Shown: positions 17,914 to 27,658, numbered from the stretch's first letter. The stretch: 64,000 nt of DNA from Paenibacillus hemerocallicola (GCF_006265175.1 NZ_VDCQ01000006.1:148429-212428), one strand, 5' to 3'. Translations and numbers: made by a program. The notes: a model not told the origin generated them from the sequence alone.

Positions 17914-18399
17914 ATGGCAATAAGGATAATCGTCAAAGATCCGGATCCGGTGCTTCGGGAAAAAGCGAAGCCGGTACCGAAAATTACGCCCAATATTCAT
18001 AAGCTGCTGGACGATATGGCCGACACGATGTACGACGCCGAAGGCGTCGGCTTGGCCGCGCCGCAGATCGGCATTTTAAAGCGCGTCATCGTCGTCGACG
18101 TGGGTGACGACAACGGTCTTATCGAAATGATCAATCCGGAAATCGTAAGCAAGGAAGGCGAGCAGCTCGGCCAAGAAGGGTGCCTCAGCATTCCCGGCTT
18201 GAGAGGCGACGTCAACCGGGCGATGAAAGTTACGGTAAAGGGGCTTGACCGCAATGGCGACGAAATCGTCATTACCGGCTCGGAGCTGCTGGCCAGAGCG
18301 TTTCAGCACGAGGTCGACCATCTGAACGGCGTCCTGTTCACCGACTTGGCGCAAAGCGTATACCGCGAAGAGGAACGGCAAAAAAAAGGCGAGGAGTGA
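17914..18399 (+). CDS. def: Peptide deformylase
   Basis: Removes the formyl group from nascent N termini. The 161-aa protein has all three deformylase motifs: [10 protein letters not shown] (about 45-54), EGCLS with metal ligand C90, and HEVDHLNG with ligands H132 and H136. The start at 17914 has GAGAGGATG upstream at rather long spacing. It precedes fmt, its functional partner in the formylation cycle, by 4 bases. Confidence 0.97.
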   Translation: MAIRIIVKDPDPVLREKAKPVPKITPNIHKLLDDMADTMYDAEGVGLAAPQIGILKRVIVVDVGDDNGLIEMINPEIVSKEGEQLGQEGCLSIPGLRGDVNRAMKVTVKGLDRNGDEIVITGSELLARAFQHEVDHLNGVLFTDLAQSVYREEERQKKGEE

Positions 18400-18403
18400 A
18401 GAC

Positions 18404-19345
18404 ATGAACGTCGTTTTCATGGGAACGCCCGATTTTGCCGTTCCTTCCCTTAGAACGCTTCTTGACGAAGGCTATAACGTCGTAGCCGTCATTACGCAGC
18501 CCGACCGGCCAAAAGGGCGCAAGCGCGAATTGACGCCTACGCCGGTCAAAGCGGAAGCGCTGAAGCACGGCATCCCCGTGCTTCAGCCGCTTAAGCTGCG
18601 CGATCCCGTTTCCGTAGAGGATATACGCGGTTATAGCCCGGATCTGATCGTCACAGCGGCTTACGGGCAAATTTTGCCCAAGTCGGTTCTGACGATGCCG
18701 CGGCACGGCTGCATCAACGTCCACGGCTCGCTGTTGCCCAAATACCGGGGAGGCGCGCCGATCCAGCACGCGATCATGAAGGGCGAGCCGGTTACCGGCG
18801 TGACGATCATGTATATGGCCGAAGGACTCGATACCGGCGATATGATCAGCCGTGTGGAGATTCCGATAACGGACGAGGATACGACCGGCACGATTTTCGA
18901 TAAAATGAGCTTGGCCGGAGCCGAATTGCTGCGCCGCACTTTGCCCGATCTTCTGGCAGGACGAATCGAGGCGGTTCCGCAAAACGACGCCGAAGCTACG
19001 TACGCGTCCAACATAAGCCGCGACGACGAACGAATCGATTGGTCGAAGAGATCGCTCGAGCTGTTCAATCAGATCAGAGGGCTGAATCCTATGCCGGGCG
19101 CATTTACGCTGCTGAACGGCGAGGTGTTCAAAGTATGGGCCAGCCTCAAGCCGGGAACGTCCGCAGCCCGCACGTCCGCAACGCCCGGAACCGTTCTGCA
19201 AATGACGGACGACGGACTCGAAGTGCGGACGGGCGACGGCTCCTTATGGCTGACGCATGTGCAGCCTGCCGGCAAAAAAGCGATGAGCGTATCCGATTTG
19301 AGGCGCGGCGCGCCGATCCCGCCGGGAACCGTATTGGGGGTTTGA
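18404..19345 (+). CDS. fmt: Methionyl-tRNA formyltransferase
   Basis: Formylates initiator Met-tRNA using 10-formyltetrahydrofolate. A 313-aa protein. The N-terminal hydrolase fold contains MNVVFMGTPDFAVPSL and the formyl-transfer motif HGSLLPKYRGGAPIQ; the binding loop GVTIMYMAEGLDTGD follows. The C-terminal OB-like domain is shown by NQIRGLNPMPGAFTLLNGEVFKVW. The gene is co-directional with def (4-base gap) and rsmB (6-base gap). Confidence 0.97.
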   Translation: MNVVFMGTPDFAVPSLRTLLDEGYNVVAVITQPDRPKGRKRELTPTPVKAEALKHGIPVLQPLKLRDPVSVEDIRGYSPDLIVTAAYGQILPKSVLTMPRHGCINVHGSLLPKYRGGAPIQHAIMKGEPVTGVTIMYMAEGLDTGDMISRVEIPITDEDTTGTIFDKMSLAGAELLRRTLPDLLAGRIEAVPQNDAEATYASNISRDDERIDWSKRSLELFNQIRGLNPMPGAFTLLNGEVFKVWASLKPGTSAARTSATPGTVLQMTDDGLEVRTGDGSLWLTHVQPAGKKAMSVSDLRRGAPIPPGTVLGV

Positions 19346-19351
19346 CCGAAT

Positions 19352-20803
19352 TTGAAACCGAACGGGCAACAACATAAGAGCGGAACGGCCAAGCCGAGCA
19401 AGCCTAAAAGCCCGCGTACGAACGGGAATGACGGGAAGCTCGGCTCGAAGCCGCCTTCCGCGAGGGAGCTGGCTCTGGCGATACTTACCCGCGTAGATAC
19501 CGAGAAGGCTTACAGCAATCTGCTGCTGAATCAGACGCTGCAGAAGTACCGGCCGGAGAAAACGGAGGCCGCTCTCGTCACCGAGTTAGTATACGGCACG
19601 ATACAACGGAAAAATACGATCGATTTCTTTTTGGACCGGTTCATAGCCAAAGGAAGCGCGAAGCTGGAGGCATGGGTACGCATTTTGCTGCGGCTCAGCC
19701 TGTATCAGCTGCTTTATTTGGACCGGATCCCGGAGCATGCCGCCGTCAACGAGGCAGTCAATATCGCCAAGCGGAAAGGGCATTCGGGCATTTCGGGTAT
19801 GGTAAACGGAGTGCTGCGCAACGCGATTCGCCGCAAAGCGGAGCTTCACGTCCCGGATTCGCTGGACCCGGTATCCCGCATCGCCTTGAAGGAATCCCAC
19901 CCGCAGTGGCTTGTCGCCGACTGGGTACGGAGATTCGGCGCCGAAACGGCCGAACGGATGTGTCGGGCCAACAATGAGCCTCCTCGCGCCAGCGTGCGGG
20001 TCAATGCGCTAAAGCTCGCTCCGGAAGCGCTGCTCGCACGATTGACGGAAGCGGGATACGATGCCCGTCCGTCCGGTTTGTCCCCGAGAGGAATCGTGGT
20101 GGAGAGCGGCGGCAATATGGCGCTTACGCCGTGGTACGCGGGGGGAGAGCTGTCGATCCAGGACGAGAGCTCGATGCTCGTGGCCGAGATGGTCGATCCG
20201 CAGCCGGGCATGAACGTTTTGGACTGCTGTGCGGCGCCGGGCGGCAAGGCGGCTCACATGGCCGAGCTGATGAACGATACGGGCCGCGTGCTCGCTTGCG
20301 ATTTGCACGAGCATAAACGGGAGCTGATCGAGGCGCAATCGAAACGGCTCGGTCTTCGGACGGTCGAGACGATGACGATCGATGCGAGAAAGCTGCCCGA
20401 GGCGCTCGGAGGGAAGCGGTTCGACCGCATTTTGCTGGACGCGCCATGCTCGGGGCTCGGCGTCATTCGCCGCAAGCCGGACATCAAGTGGGCCAAGCAG
20501 CCCGAGGATGTGACGGAGATCGCCAAGCTGCAAGCCGAGCTGCTTGCCGGTATAGCGGCTCTTCTCGCCCCCGGAGGCGTTCTCGTATACAGCACCTGCA
20601 CGATTTCGGAGGAGGAAAACGAGCGGGTTATCCGACGCTTTCTTCTGGATAATCCCGATTTTTCGCTGGAGCAGCCTCCGAAGCGCTTATTGGAGCGTTT
20701 GCCGGAGGGAACAGTCGCAGCAGACGGTACGGTCACCGTGCTCCCGCACCTGTTCGGTTCCGACGGATTTTTCATCGCCAGGCTGCGCAAACGGACCGAA
20801 TAG
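19352..20803 (+). CDS. rsmB: 16S rRNA m5C967 methyltransferase RsmB
   Basis: A 483-aa methyltransferase. A basic, disordered N-terminal tail of about 35 residues precedes a NusB-like RNA-binding domain (ARELALAILTRVDTEKAYSNLLLNQTL; YQLLYLDRIPEHAAVNEAV). The Rossmann methyltransferase domain has the SAM motif DCCAAPGGKAAHMAEL and the two catalytic cysteines in DAPCSGLGVIRR and YSTCTISEEENE. The proposed start is TTG at 19352, with GGGGG about 11 bases upstream, so the exact N terminus is uncertain. Position after fmt is conserved in Bacillota. Confidence 0.95.
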   Translation: MKPNGQQHKSGTAKPSKPKSPRTNGNDGKLGSKPPSARELALAILTRVDTEKAYSNLLLNQTLQKYRPEKTEAALVTELVYGTIQRKNTIDFFLDRFIAKGSAKLEAWVRILLRLSLYQLLYLDRIPEHAAVNEAVNIAKRKGHSGISGMVNGVLRNAIRRKAELHVPDSLDPVSRIALKESHPQWLVADWVRRFGAETAERMCRANNEPPRASVRVNALKLAPEALLARLTEAGYDARPSGLSPRGIVVESGGNMALTPWYAGGELSIQDESSMLVAEMVDPQPGMNVLDCCAAPGGKAAHMAELMNDTGRVLACDLHEHKRELIEAQSKRLGLRTVETMTIDARKLPEALGGKRFDRILLDAPCSGLGVIRRKPDIKWAKQPEDVTEIAKLQAELLAGIAALLAPGGVLVYSTCTISEEENERVIRRFLLDNPDFSLEQPPKRLLERLPEGTVAADGTVTVLPHLFGSDGFFIARLRKRTE

Positions 20804-20824
20804 GAATGGGAAACGGCCGGAAAC

Positions 20825-20853
20825 TTTAGCTGCGCGGCCGGTTATGCTAAAAT
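20825..20853 (+). promoter_or_regulatory. Promoter candidate upstream of rlmN
   Basis: TTTAGC (20825-20830), 17 bases, then TAAAAT (20848-20853) in the 128-base gap before rlmN. The -35 is weak, so this is a tentative call. Confidence 0.35.
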
Positions 20854-20931
20854 GGATTAGAAACGCAGCGGATTCGCGAGGAGCGGGCCGCGCGTGTTAT
20901 ACCGATATGTGAAATTTATCAACGGGTAGGG

Positions 20932-22032
20932 ATGTTTTTGCTGAAACCTTTAAAACCGTTAAAACCATTGGAGCCTTATGTGCCCGAGACTTTATCGGCC
21001 TATGACCTTTCCCTGGAGGACTGGCAGGCATGGCTGAAGGAAAACGGCGAACAGTCGTTCCGGGCGGGGCAAGTATTCGATTGGCTGTATGTCAAGAGGG
21101 TCGGTTCCTTCGAGGAAATGTCCAACTTGTCCAAAGCTTTGCGGGATAAGCTGACCTCACGCTTCAAATTCGTATCGCTCAAGGAAATTGCCCGTCAGGA
21201 GTCGAAAGACGGCACGGTCAAGTTCTTGTTCGAGCTGTCCGACAATAACGCTATCGAGACCGTCATCATGAAGCACGATTACGGCAACAGCGTATGCGTT
21301 ACGACGCAGGTCGGCTGCCGGATCGGCTGCACGTTCTGCGCCTCCACGCTGGGCGGACTGAAGCGGAACCTGTCCTCCGGCGAGATCGTCGCACAGGTCG
21401 TACAAGCCCAGCGGCTGCTGGATGCGACCGGCGAGCGCGTCAGCAGCATCGTAATTATGGGAATCGGAGAGCCGTTCGAAAACTATGAGGCGATGCTCAA
21501 GTTTTTGAAGCTGATGAACCACGAGAAAGGTCTGAATATCGGGCAGCGCCACATCACGGTGTCTACTAGCGGTATCGTTCCGAATATTTACAAGTTCGCC
21601 GACGAAAATATGCAAATCAACTTGGCGATTTCGATCCATGCTCCCAACGACGAGCTGCGCTCCAAGCTGATGCCCGTCAACAGGCGTTATCCGTTCGCGG
21701 AGCTGGTAGAGGCGTGCAAATATTATTTGCGTACGACGGGAAGGCGCATTACGTTCGAGTACGCTCTTATGGGCGGCGTGAACGATGCCGCGGAGCACGC
21801 TCAGGAGCTGGCGTCGGTGCTGAAGGACATGCTGCCGCTTGCCCACGTCAATCTGATTCCGGTCAACTTCGTGCTGGAGCGGGATTTCAAACGAACGGAG
21901 CGGGACGATATATTCGCATTCCAGCGTATTCTGGAAAAGCAGAATATCCCCGCGACGATCCGTCGGGAGCACGGCAGCGACATTGCCGCGGCTTGCGGCC
22001 AACTGCGCGCGCAGCACATGGAATCACAGTGA
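20932..22032 (+). CDS. rlmN: Dual-specificity 23S rRNA m2A2503 / tRNA m2A37 methyltransferase RlmN
   Basis: A radical-SAM enzyme of 366 aa. The [4Fe-4S] cluster motif is CRIGCTFC (CxxxCxxC). [10 protein letters not shown] is the SAM-binding GxGE loop, and the C-terminal [15 protein letters not shown] carries the methyl-accepting/mechanistic Cys. The N terminus has an unusual Lys-Pro-Leu triplet repeat (about 5-13) before the conserved start of the family fold, so translation may begin slightly downstream. GGTAGGG precedes the ATG. It heads the rlmN-prpC-prkC-rsgA-rpe group. Confidence 0.95.
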   Translation: MFLLKPLKPLKPLEPYVPETLSAYDLSLEDWQAWLKENGEQSFRAGQVFDWLYVKRVGSFEEMSNLSKALRDKLTSRFKFVSLKEIARQESKDGTVKFLFELSDNNAIETVIMKHDYGNSVCVTTQVGCRIGCTFCASTLGGLKRNLSSGEIVAQVVQAQRLLDATGERVSSIVIMGIGEPFENYEAMLKFLKLMNHEKGLNIGQRHITVSTSGIVPNIYKFADENMQINLAISIHAPNDELRSKLMPVNRRYPFAELVEACKYYLRTTGRRITFEYALMGGVNDAAEHAQELASVLKDMLPLAHVNLIPVNFVLERDFKRTERDDIFAFQRILEKQNIPATIRREHGSDIAAACGQLRAQHMESQ

Positions 22033-22044
22033 GGTGAGGGGAAC

Positions 22045-22827
22045 ATGCAAACGGCGCATCGTACGGATGCCGGACTCATCCGTCTGATCAACGAAGACCG
22101 GGCCGCGGTGAGAAACGAGTGGAACGGGTTTACCCTCGCTATCGTCGCGGACGGCATGGGCGGCCACCAGGCCGGAGAAATCGCCAGTCAGATGGCGATC
22201 GAGCTCGTCGAGACGGAAATGCGGACGGTCGGCACGGATATGACGGTGGAGGAGCGGAAAGAAGCGGTACGCCTCGCTATCGCAAAGGCGAACGATACGG
22301 TATTCGAATTCGCCTCCAAGCAAGCCCGTTACCAGGGGATGGGCACGACCGTTGTAGCCGCGCTGGCGACGTCCTACGATTTGGTTATCGGACATATCGG
22401 CGACAGCCGGGCTTATCTCGTATCGGGCGATTCGATCCGGCAATTGACGGAGGACCACTCGCTAGTGAACGAGCTGATCAAGACCGGCCAGATTACGCCG
22501 GAGGAAGCGAACGTCCATCCGCTGCGCAATGTCGTGACCCGGGCGTTGGGTACGGATAAGCAGGTCGAGGTCGACGTCATCCATAATGCTTGGCGGAACG
22601 GGGACATTCTGCTTCTGTGCAGCGACGGTCTTAGCGGACTTGTCGAGGAGCGGGAATTGTTCGAGATTATCGCGGCCCGGGAAGATTTGCAGTGGAAGGT
22701 GGATAAGCTTGTCGGTCGCGCGCTCGAGGAAGGCGGCGGAGACAATATTACGGTTGTGCTGCTCTCCAACGACGACGCTCAAAGCGCGTACGGAACGAAC
22801 GATGCGGAAAGGAGGGGTGATGCATGA
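22045..22827 (+). CDS. prpC: PP2C-type Ser/Thr protein phosphatase (PrpC/Stp)
   Basis: Dephosphorylates targets of the neighbouring Ser/Thr kinase. The 260-aa protein has the PP2C metal-site motifs: RLINEDRAAV near the N terminus, DGMGGH (D36), GDSRAYL, and SDGLSGLV plus GGGDNITVVLL near the C terminus. GTGAGGTGAGGGG is a strong Shine-Dalgarno. The last four bases (ATGA, 22824-22827) overlap the prkC start, the usual coupling of this pair. Confidence 0.96.
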   Translation: MQTAHRTDAGLIRLINEDRAAVRNEWNGFTLAIVADGMGGHQAGEIASQMAIELVETEMRTVGTDMTVEERKEAVRLAIAKANDTVFEFASKQARYQGMGTTVVAALATSYDLVIGHIGDSRAYLVSGDSIRQLTEDHSLVNELIKTGQITPEEANVHPLRNVVTRALGTDKQVEVDVIHNAWRNGDILLLCSDGLSGLVEERELFEIIAAREDLQWKVDKLVGRALEEGGGDNITVVLLSNDDAQSAYGTNDAERRGDA

Positions 22828-25010
22828 TCGGTCACGTGCTGGGAGGACGATACGAGATTCTCGACCGCATCGGCGGCGGCGGAATGGCACTGGTTTACAA
22901 AGGACATGATATATTACTCAATCGGAAAGTCGCCGTCAAGGTGCTGCGCCAGCAGTACGTGCACGACGAAGAATTCATCCGCCGGTTTCGCAGGGAGGCC
23001 CAAGCCGCCGCATCGTTGTCGCATCCGAACGTAGTGAGCATTTACGATGTCGGCCAGGAAGAAGAAATACATTTCATCGTGATGGAATACGTCGAGGGCA
23101 AGACGCTGAACGACTTGATCAAGGAGCGGGCCCCCCTTCCCGTCGAAGAATCGATCCGGATCGCCGGTCAAATATGCGACGCGCTCGATCATGCGCACCA
23201 TAATCAGATCATCCATCGCGATATCAAACCCCACAATATTTTGATCGGCAAAAACGGACGCGTCAAGGTGACCGATTTCGGCATCGCCCGCGCCGCGGAC
23301 GCCTCGCAAATTACCCAGACCGGCTCGGTCGTCGGCTCGGTTCATTATTTTTCCCCGGAGCATGCCAAAGGAACGTTGACCGGAGCGCAATCCGACCTGT
23401 ATTCGTTAGGCATCGTCCTGTACCAGATGCTGACGGGGCGGCTTCCTTTTCTCGGCGAGAGCCCGATCAGCGTAGCGCTGAAGCATTTGCAGGAAGATGT
23501 GGAGGAGCCCCGCAAAGTAAATCCGCTCATCCCGCAAAGCGTCGAAAATATCATATTGAAATCGATGCGCAAAAAGCCGGAAGAACGATACCGCTCGGCC
23601 AAAGAGATGATGCAGGATTTCGATACGTGCTTGACGCCCGAGCGCCGAAACGAACCGAAGATCACGTTTACTTCACCCGAGTACGACGATTATGACGATA
23701 ACGAGAAGACGAGGGTACTCCCGGCGATTCGCGCCGATCATTACGTCCAGGATACGCCGGACGAGGACGAACCCGAGCCGGCGCGCAAGAAGAAGGGCTG
23801 GGTAAAGCCGGTCATCTGGACGTTCGTCATCTTGCTGCTGCTCGCGCTAATGTATATGGGGGTCCGTTATGTGAAGCAATCGCTCGAGGTTCCCGAGACG
23901 GACATTCCGAATGTTGTCGGCATGCCGGTGAAGGAGGCCGAGGAGAAGCTGAAGGCGCTCCAGCTGCAAACCAAGGTCGTCACGCAGACGAATGCGCAGG
24001 TCGCCAAAGATATCGTCATCCAGCAGGACCCGACGCCGGTGCGTGTCAAAATCAACAATTTGGTTACGCTGTACGTCAGTCTGGGACCGGAAAAGCAAAA
24101 AATGCCGGACTGGAAAGGCAAAAAGGTTGGCGATGTGATCAAAACCGAGCTCGTCCGACTAGGTATCGCCGAGTCGCAGATCGAGCAGAAGGAAGCGTCC
24201 GGCAACGAAGAGCCCGGGACGATTTTGACGCAAACCCCGGCACCCGACGAGGAATTCGATCCGAAGACGGTCGCCATCAAGCTGACGGTCAGCAAAGGCA
24301 GAGATCAATTCCCTATGCCGGATCTCATCGGATTGACCGAAGCGGAGGCACAGTCGAGGGCGAAGCTGAACGACTTGAAGCTGATCGTGGAGCAAGCGGG
24401 CACCTATAAGCAGCCTAGGGGAAAAGTATACGACCAATTCCCGTTCAAGCCGAAGGACAACGTATCGCCGGGAGCGGAAGTGAAAATATTCGTCAGCACC
24501 GGATATCCGGCCGACGCGAAAGAAGTGACCGTCTCCAAGGTCATTCCGCCGGCGGAAAAAGGCAAGGAAAGCACGATCGAAATTATATACAGCGACGCTC
24601 GCGGCGATGAGATCAAGTGGGGCAATCCGCGTAAAATTACCGATGCGCAAACGTTCGACATCCAACTGGTATTGTCTCCCGGCAAGGACGGTTCGATCAC
24701 GTATATGCGCGACGGCAAGAGGTACGATGTCGATACGGTGCCATATTCGGGCAAGACGAGTTCCTCGACGGGCAATAACGGCGCTACCCCGCCGGGAAGC
24801 GGCGGACAACAGCAGCAGGGCGGAACGCAGCAGGGCGGTGCGGGCTCGGGTACCGGAACGAGCGGCACTACCGGAGCAACGAGTGGCGGTACGACCGGAA
24901 CGACCGGCGCCAACAAGCCTGCTTCCGGCACTGTCCAGTCGGGCGGAACGACGGGCGGATCCCAAACGCCGCCCACGGGTACGACTACGCCGACGGGAGG
25001 AACAAACTGA
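22824..25010 (+). CDS. prkC: Membrane Ser/Thr protein kinase PrkC with PASTA domains and a Gly/Thr-rich tail
   Basis: Sensor kinase for muropeptides or lipid II that controls cell wall and spore germination functions. The cytoplasmic kinase domain (1-270) has the Gly loop GGGGMA, K39, HRDIKPHN (D133) and DFG 151-153. After an acidic juxtamembrane stretch there is one transmembrane helix (about 329-349). Outside the cell lie three PASTA repeats (starting near 360, 427 and 497; IPNVVGM, MPDWKGK, MPDLIGL) and a further PASTA-associated region. The last 85 or so residues are low-complexity Gly/Thr/Ser/Gln, which most PrkC proteins lack; this may be a wall-spanning spacer. The next gene starts immediately after the stop. 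Confidence 0.95.
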   Translation: MIGHVLGGRYEILDRIGGGGMALVYKGHDILLNRKVAVKVLRQQYVHDEEFIRRFRREAQAAASLSHPNVVSIYDVGQEEEIHFIVMEYVEGKTLNDLIKERAPLPVEESIRIAGQICDALDHAHHNQIIHRDIKPHNILIGKNGRVKVTDFGIARAADASQITQTGSVVGSVHYFSPEHAKGTLTGAQSDLYSLGIVLYQMLTGRLPFLGESPISVALKHLQEDVEEPRKVNPLIPQSVENIILKSMRKKPEERYRSAKEMMQDFDTCLTPERRNEPKITFTSPEYDDYDDNEKTRVLPAIRADHYVQDTPDEDEPEPARKKKGWVKPVIWTFVILLLLALMYMGVRYVKQSLEVPETDIPNVVGMPVKEAEEKLKALQLQTKVVTQTNAQVAKDIVIQQDPTPVRVKINNLVTLYVSLGPEKQKMPDWKGKKVGDVIKTELVRLGIAESQIEQKEASGNEEPGTILTQTPAPDEEFDPKTVAIKLTVSKGRDQFPMPDLIGLTEAEAQSRAKLNDLKLIVEQAGTYKQPRGKVYDQFPFKPKDNVSPGAEVKIFVSTGYPADAKEVTVSKVIPPAEKGKESTIEIIYSDARGDEIKWGNPRKITDAQTFDIQLVLSPGKDGSITYMRDGKRYDVDTVPYSGKTSSSTGNNGATPPGSGGQQQQGGTQQGGAGSGTGTSGTTGATSGGTTGTTGANKPASGTVQSGGTTGGSQTPPTGTTTPTGGTN

Positions 25011-25934
25011 ATGCCCGAAGGCGTAATCGTGAAAGCGTTGAGCGGCTACTATTATGTATTACCCGCGCAGGCGGAAGCCGAACCGATCCAATGCCGGGCC
25101 CGAGGCATTTTCAAGAAAAAAGGAATTACCCCTCTAGTCGGTGACCGGGTCATGTATGAGGTTACGGAAAACGGCGAAGGAACGGTCGATGTGGTACTGC
25201 CTCGCACGACGGAGCTGATCCGTCCCCCGGTGGCGAATGTCGATCAAGCGGTGCTCGCATTCTCGCTCGCGGAGCCGGCTCTCAATCTGCAGCTGCTGGA
25301 CAAATTTTTGGTGCATACGGAGAAGGCCGGACTCGAGACGCTTATTTGCCTGACGAAGCGCGATCTGCTTACGGAGGATGGATTGCTGGACGACCGATCG
25401 CAGGAGCAGCCCGCTTTGGACGAAGTAAAACGGTTATATGAAGGTATCGGGTATACGGTGCTGGTAACGAGCACGAGGACAAAGGAAGGCATAGCCGAAG
25501 CGCGTTCCCGATTGGCGGACCGGACCAGCGTCTTCTCCGGACAATCCGGCGTCGGCAAATCTTCGCTAGTAAATGCTCTCGTACCCGGACTTTCGTTGGA
25601 AACGAATGAAATCAGCTCGAAGCTGGGACGGGGGAAGCATACGACCCGGCACGTGGAGCTGATCGCTCTCGAAGGAAACGGAGGCGGACTCGTCGCCGAT
25701 ACCCCGGGCTTCAGCCAGCTCGATTTTTTGCAGATCGAAGTGGATGAGCTGTCCTCCTGCTTCGTGGAAATGAAGCGCGCTTCCTCCGGTTGCAAATTTC
25801 GCGGCTGTCTGCATCAGCACGAGCCGGGCTGCCGCGTATTGGCGGCGGTGGAGAACGGGGAAATCGCGTCGAGCCGCTACAAGCATTACCTCGTTTTTTT
25901 GCAGGAAATGAAAGAACGGAAACGGAGGTATTGA
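25011..25934 (+). CDS. rsgA: Ribosome small-subunit-dependent GTPase RsgA
   Basis: Checkpoint GTPase for 30S maturation. The 307-aa protein has an N-terminal OB fold and a circularly permuted GTPase domain with motifs in the order G4 (TKRD), G5-like, G1 GQSGVGKSSLVN, then G3 DTPGFSQLDF. The C-terminal zinc domain has CKFRGCLHQHEPGC. It begins one base after the prkC stop and ends 3 bases before rpe. It is also a known substrate of PrkC-type kinases, which fits the neighbourhood. Confidence 0.97.
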   Translation: MPEGVIVKALSGYYYVLPAQAEAEPIQCRARGIFKKKGITPLVGDRVMYEVTENGEGTVDVVLPRTTELIRPPVANVDQAVLAFSLAEPALNLQLLDKFLVHTEKAGLETLICLTKRDLLTEDGLLDDRSQEQPALDEVKRLYEGIGYTVLVTSTRTKEGIAEARSRLADRTSVFSGQSGVGKSSLVNALVPGLSLETNEISSKLGRGKHTTRHVELIALEGNGGGLVADTPGFSQLDFLQIEVDELSSCFVEMKRASSGCKFRGCLHQHEPGCRVLAAVENGEIASSRYKHYLVFLQEMKERKRRY

Positions 25935-25937
25935 CAG

Positions 25938-26618
25938 ATGGCGGATTTGATAATTGCTCCTTCGATTTTGTCCGCGGATTTCGCCAAGCTGGGCGAAGAA
26001 ATCCGCGATGTCGAGCAGGGAGGGGCGGACTGGATCCACGTAGATGTCATGGACGGGCACTTCGTGCCTAACATCACGCTCGGACCGCCGATTGTACAGG
26101 CGATACGCCCGCATACGCAGCTGACGCTGGACGTTCATCTGATGATTTCCAGACCGGACGACTATATCCGCGCCTTCGCTCAGGCCGGCGCAGACTATAT
26201 TTCCGTACATGTCGAAGCTTGCACGCATTTGCACCGTACGGTCCAACTGATCAAAAGCGAGGGAGCCAAAGCCGGTGTCGTGCTCAATCCGGCGACTCCT
26301 CTCGCGACTTTGGAGCATATTGTCGAGGATATCGATCTCGTCCTGCTTATGACGGTTAATCCCGGCTTCGGGGGCCAGCGCTTTATCCCGTCGAGCGTGC
26401 CGAAAATTTCGCTGCTGAGAAGGCTGCTGGACGAACGCGGACTCGGACACGTGCATGTAGAGGTTGACGGAGGGGTCAACGAGGATACGGCGCCGCTCGT
26501 ACGTCAGGCAGGCGCGAACGTGCTTGTCGCGGGGAATGCCGTATTTGCGCAGGACGATCGCGGGAGAGCCATTTCCCGCATTCGCAGCGCAGCCGGAACG
26601 GGAGGAAAGCTCTTGTGA
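25938..26618 (+). CDS. rpe: Ribulose-phosphate 3-epimerase
   Basis: Interconverts ribulose 5-phosphate and xylulose 5-phosphate in the pentose phosphate pathway. The 226-aa TIM barrel has [11 protein letters not shown], the metal-binding [30 protein letters not shown] and VDGGVNEDT, all conserved. Its TGA overlaps the GTG of the small membrane protein gene downstream. Confidence 0.97.
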   Translation: MADLIIAPSILSADFAKLGEEIRDVEQGGADWIHVDVMDGHFVPNITLGPPIVQAIRPHTQLTLDVHLMISRPDDYIRAFAQAGADYISVHVEACTHLHRTVQLIKSEGAKAGVVLNPATPLATLEHIVEDIDLVLLMTVNPGFGGQRFIPSSVPKISLLRRLLDERGLGHVHVEVDGGVNEDTAPLVRQAGANVLVAGNAVFAQDDRGRAISRIRSAAGTGGKLL

Positions 26619-26890
26619 GGAAGACCTTGATGCTGCTGCTCTGCAGTTTTTTGGCCGGGCATCTGCTATTGATTTTTTCGTGGCATGAATTTTCTATTTT
26701 TCGTTACATTTACTCGCTCGGCGCCCTGTTTATCGGCATCTATTATTTCAAATCGTTCGAATCCAAAGGATTGCGCATCAGCTTCGTGCTGATGTCGCTC
26801 GTATTTTGGGTGCTGCTCACGGTCGTATACGTCGCTGTGGGCAAAATCCCGATCCTGAATCTCGAACCCCCGGGATTGAAAGTAGAATAG
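26615..26890 (+). CDS. Small integral membrane protein of unknown function
   Basis: A 91-aa protein starting with GTG that overlaps the rpe stop (GTGA). GGAGG lies about 10 bases upstream, inside rpe. Three hydrophobic stretches are visible (about 4-21, 30-46 and 53-75), with a KSFESKGLR loop between the second and third. I do not recognise a family. In Bacillus subtilis this position, between rpe and spoVM, is held by thiN (thiamine pyrophosphokinase); no ThiN is present here. Translational coupling to rpe suggests it is a real gene. Confidence 0.65.
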   Translation: MRKTLMLLLCSFLAGHLLLIFSWHEFSIFRYIYSLGALFIGIYYFKSFESKGLRISFVLMSLVFWVLLTVVYVAVGKIPILNLEPPGLKVE

Positions 26891-26938
26891 CAACACGCGC
26901 CTTCGCGGTATGTTTTCCGGCAGGGCCGCATATAAATG

Positions 26939-26970
26939 ACTACAAGAGTTGCCGCTCTTGTAGTTTTTTT
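26939..26970 (+). terminator. Intrinsic terminator after the rpe operon
   Basis: ACTACAAGAG (26939-26948), the loop TTGCCG, CTCTTGTAGT (26955-26964) and a T-run to 26970. It closes the rlmN-to-membrane-protein unit before spoVM. Confidence 0.95.
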
Positions 26971-27100
26971 GTCCGGGTCTTCACCTTTTCCGCAGGCGGC
27001 GAATAAGCTAAAGTCACGAGGTGAATCCGCGCGGCGGCGCGTAAAACGGGACAACGGCGGGCAATCGGGGCCGCGCGGAACATGCGAGGGAGGGGTAGAA

Positions 27101-27181
27101 ATGAAATTTTATACGATTAAGCTACCGAGATTTCTGGGCGGTATGGTGAAAGCGATTTTGAACTCGTTTAGCAAAAGCTGA
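27101..27181 (+). CDS. spoVM: Stage V sporulation protein M
   Basis: A 26-aa amphipathic peptide, MKFYTIKLPRFLGGMVKAIL followed by NSFSKS. It matches SpoVM, which recognises the convex forespore surface and anchors the SpoIVA coat basement layer. The Pro in the LPRFLGG segment and the basic/hydrophobic pattern are kept. GAGGGAGGGG lies just upstream of the ATG. Position between rpe and rpmB is conserved in spore formers and is direct evidence that the organism sporulates. No convincing SigE promoter was found in the 130 bases upstream. Confidence 0.96.
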   Translation: MKFYTIKLPRFLGGMVKAILNSFSKS

Positions 27182-27394
27182 TTTCTTCGGCCGGCCCGAA
27201 GACCCGAAGAAGGGAATTGAAGTACGACCGGCGACAAACAAAGACAGCATGCATCGTGCATACTTGCGTCTACCGTCGGATTCGCTCCATTGCGGGCGCG
27301 TACGTCGTCCGGTGCCGGCAGCGCCGCGCCTTGAAGCGGAATCGTCCAAGCGGGCGCATCGCTTCACTGGGCGCCGGGGGCGGTAGGAACGAAA

Positions 27395-27422
27395 AAAAAG
27401 CACCTTGTAACGGGTGCTTTTT
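27395..27422. terminator. Bidirectional terminator between spoVM and rpmB
   Basis: AAAAAGCACC (27395-27404) pairs with GGTGCTTTTT (27413-27422). It sits between convergent genes and can serve both. The rest of the 288-base gap shows only an 8-bp hairpin (TTCTTCGG 27183-27190 with CCGAAGAA 27204-27211) and no gene. Confidence 0.9.
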
Positions 27423-27469
27423 GTCTATTCGCCTCGATCGATCGTGAAGCGACGTTTCCGGACGAATGC

Positions 27470-27658
27470 TTACACGCGCTCGACAAGGCCGGATTTCAGA
27501 GCACGGGCGCTTACATAAACGCGTTTCGGCTTGCCGTTAACCATAATGCGCACTTTTTGCACGTTAACGCCCCAGGTCCGTTTGTTGTGGTTGTTAGCAT
27601 GGGACACGTGGTTGCCTTGGCGCGGGCTTTTGCCAGTAATAAAACATTTGCGGGACAT
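27470..27658 (-). CDS. rpmB: 50S ribosomal protein L28
   Basis: A 62-aa ribosomal protein with the L28 signature: [32 protein letters not shown] in the N-terminal half, then [17 protein letters not shown]. It has a single Cys near the N terminus instead of a full CxxC zinc ribbon, so it is probably the zinc-independent type. AGGAGGTG stands just before the ATG on the minus strand. As in other Bacillota it is transcribed away from yloU. Confidence 0.97.
   Translation of the reverse strand: MSRKCFITGKSPRQGNHVSHANNHNKRTWGVNVQKVRIMVNGKPKRVYVSARALKSGLVERV

Noticed and set aside
27183..27211. TTCTTCGG/CCGAAGAA hairpin after spoVM as a terminator
   Set aside because: No T-run follows; the hairpin at 27395-27422 is a far better terminator.
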